Source: an uncultured Longilinea sp.
GTDB taxonomy: Bacteria; Chloroflexota; Anaerolineae; Anaerolineales; Anaerolineaceae
DNA length: 5,812 nucleotides
Direction: 5' to 3'
NCBI GenBank assembly: GCA_937863945.1
Contig: CALMIB010000264.1
Location: 1-5,812, forward strand
The notes below the pieces were generated by a model. It did not search any database and had not been told where the DNA came from. It saw only the letters and a program-made list of their open reading frames with translations. This document shows, piece after piece, positions 4,893-5,812 of the stretch; the stretch's first letter is position 1; the number at the start of each line of letters is the position of its first letter. The position numbers and the translations under genes are program-made.

Positions 4893-5812
4893 ATGTCAGA
4901 CAAAAAGCCAAGTTATGCCGATCTGGTTGTTCAGGTTGTGCGGGAAGCGCCTGAACCACTGCCGTTTGCCGAGATTATGGAACGGGTAAACGCGCTTTTT
5001 CCCATTGCCACCAATAATCCCAAAAGCACCATCCGGAATGCGATCAACCAGAGCCGGTTAGTGGTTTCGACCGGGGACGGGCGTTACGGTTGGAAATACC
5101 GCCTCCTCAACGGCGCAGTGATCCGCCTGCCCCTTTCCAAAGTGGGTCTGACGCAGCGCCGGGTGATCTATAGCGATGAACTGCGAGATGCACTCTGGCC
5201 GGCTTTTTTTGAGATTCAAAAGCGCAAAGATCGCGCGCCCATTCACCTGAAATTGCCGGGTGAGAAATCGGTTACGTGGCCTTTAGAATTTTTTGGGAAT
5301 GGGATTTGGGGGACAAGTGGCTCACCGGAATTTTGGGATTGGCTCGAGAAAACCAATCCGCAGCCCGACGATGCGCTCATTTTTCGCGTGGTTGATGGCG
5401 AAGCGCGCCGGTATGCCGTTGAGTTTCAGCCGCGCAGCAAACGGGATGAACTGGCCATCGCTTCACGCAACCAGCAGATTCTCCAGGCAGTCACCCGATA
5501 CAACCAGGGTTCCCATGGCGTCATCGCCATCTGGGATATCAGTTCCCGCCTGTTGTGTACCGGCCAGTACCACCATCCAATTCCGCCCGATCCCCTGGAT
5601 ATTCTCCTGAAAGATCAGCTTTGGGAGTCTGTTCTACTCCAGGACCTGGGCGCGCAGGGTTGGCTGCTCACCAAAAAGCCGGCAATCGATCCGCTTGTGT
5701 CCAGCCTGTTGGAGCAGATTGGAGAATCATCGCGCCGGCGCCGGTCGAAGAAAAAAGCAGCCCAACCGCTCACCCCGCCGCGCATCTACCAGCTCAAGGT
5801 GACCCTGATGGA
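4893..5812 (+). CDS. Second HARE-HTH / pRiA4b ORF-3-type protein, C-terminally cut by window end
   Basis: The frame is open from ATG 4893 to the edge: 306 codons plus two bases, no stop. Residues 6-80 look like a HARE-type winged helix (SYADLVVQVVREAPEPLPF, then 'NNPKSTIRNAINQSRLVVS' and 'GRYGWKYRL'). Residues 85-245 parallel the middle domain of the previous gene: 'PEFWDWLEK..PQPDDALIFRVVDGEARRYAVEF' (145-178) matches that protein's 'KEWFRRQKMYHKDHLLVTVEDWERGVFRLE', and 'RDELAIASRNQQIL' and 'PPDPLDILLKDQL' also have counterparts. A very basic linker (RRRRSKKK, 281-288) precedes 'RIYQLKVTLM' (297-306), the usual first strand of a pRiA4b ORF-3 domain. The remainder of that domain, and any Cys/His tail, would lie beyond the window. 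The pair probably arose by duplication and may be an operon, the two products perhaps acting together (inference). Function unknown to me. Confidence 0.88.
   Translation, partial: MSDKKPSYADLVVQVVREAPEPLPFAEIMERVNALFPIATNNPKSTIRNAINQSRLVVSTGDGRYGWKYRLLNGAVIRLPLSKVGLTQRRVIYSDELRDALWPAFFEIQKRKDRAPIHLKLPGEKSVTWPLEFFGNGIWGTSGSPEFWDWLEKTNPQPDDALIFRVVDGEARRYAVEFQPRSKRDELAIASRNQQILQAVTRYNQGSHGVIAIWDISSRLLCTGQYHHPIPPDPLDILLKDQLWESVLLQDLGAQGWLLTKKPAIDPLVSSLLEQIGESSRRRRSKKKAAQPLTPPRIYQLKVTLM

Noticed and set aside
1..5812. CRISPR array, tRNA, rRNA or complete insertion sequence
   Set aside because: No regularly spaced direct repeats, no tRNA-like cloverleaf and no transposase frame or terminal repeats were seen. 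The pRiA4b/TnpR-passenger likeness does not by itself show a mobile element.

Overview
The window looks like a chromosomal segment from a GC-rich environmental bacterium. My best guess is the phylum Chloroflexota, Anaerolineae-like. That guess rests on a lipoprotein-type trypsin-like HtrA protease, a DUF1579-like barrel protein and multi-domain pRiA4b ORF-3 proteins occurring together. It is inference; no rRNA or other phylogenetic marker is present.

Left part (1-2409, all minus strand). Reading in the direction of transcription, there is a two-gene operon: a small stand-alone receiver-like protein without the phospho-acceptor Asp (1888-2409), overlapping by 4 bases (ATGA) a membrane-anchored HtrA/DegP-type serine protease with one PDZ domain (707-1891). 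A strong intrinsic terminator (650-678) follows. Just behind it is a DUF1579-like protein with its own good Shine-Dalgarno (124-627). The last 118 bases hold an open frame resembling the middle of a GNAT acetyltransferase. It has no start and an in-frame stop directly upstream, so it may be a remnant.

Middle (2410-3359). An AT-rich divergent intergenic region carries a weak candidate promoter for the receiver-htrA operon. On the other strand a GC-rich leader with mutually exclusive pairings runs into a GTG-started DUF4180 gene (2647-3012). A 347-base gap follows, with no convincing gene but with inverted repeats and a TATAAT box.

Right part (3360-5812, plus strand). Base composition falls visibly. 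Two consecutive large genes share one architecture: an N-terminal HARE-type winged helix, a middle beta-rich domain that looks homologous between the two, a basic linker and a C-terminal pRiA4b ORF-3 (IS1096 TnpR-passenger-like) domain. The first is complete (479 aa) and ends in an eight-ligand Cys/His module. The second runs off the window just as its pRiA4b domain begins. This tandem pair is the least explained and most interesting part of the window. I can describe the architecture but not assign a function.
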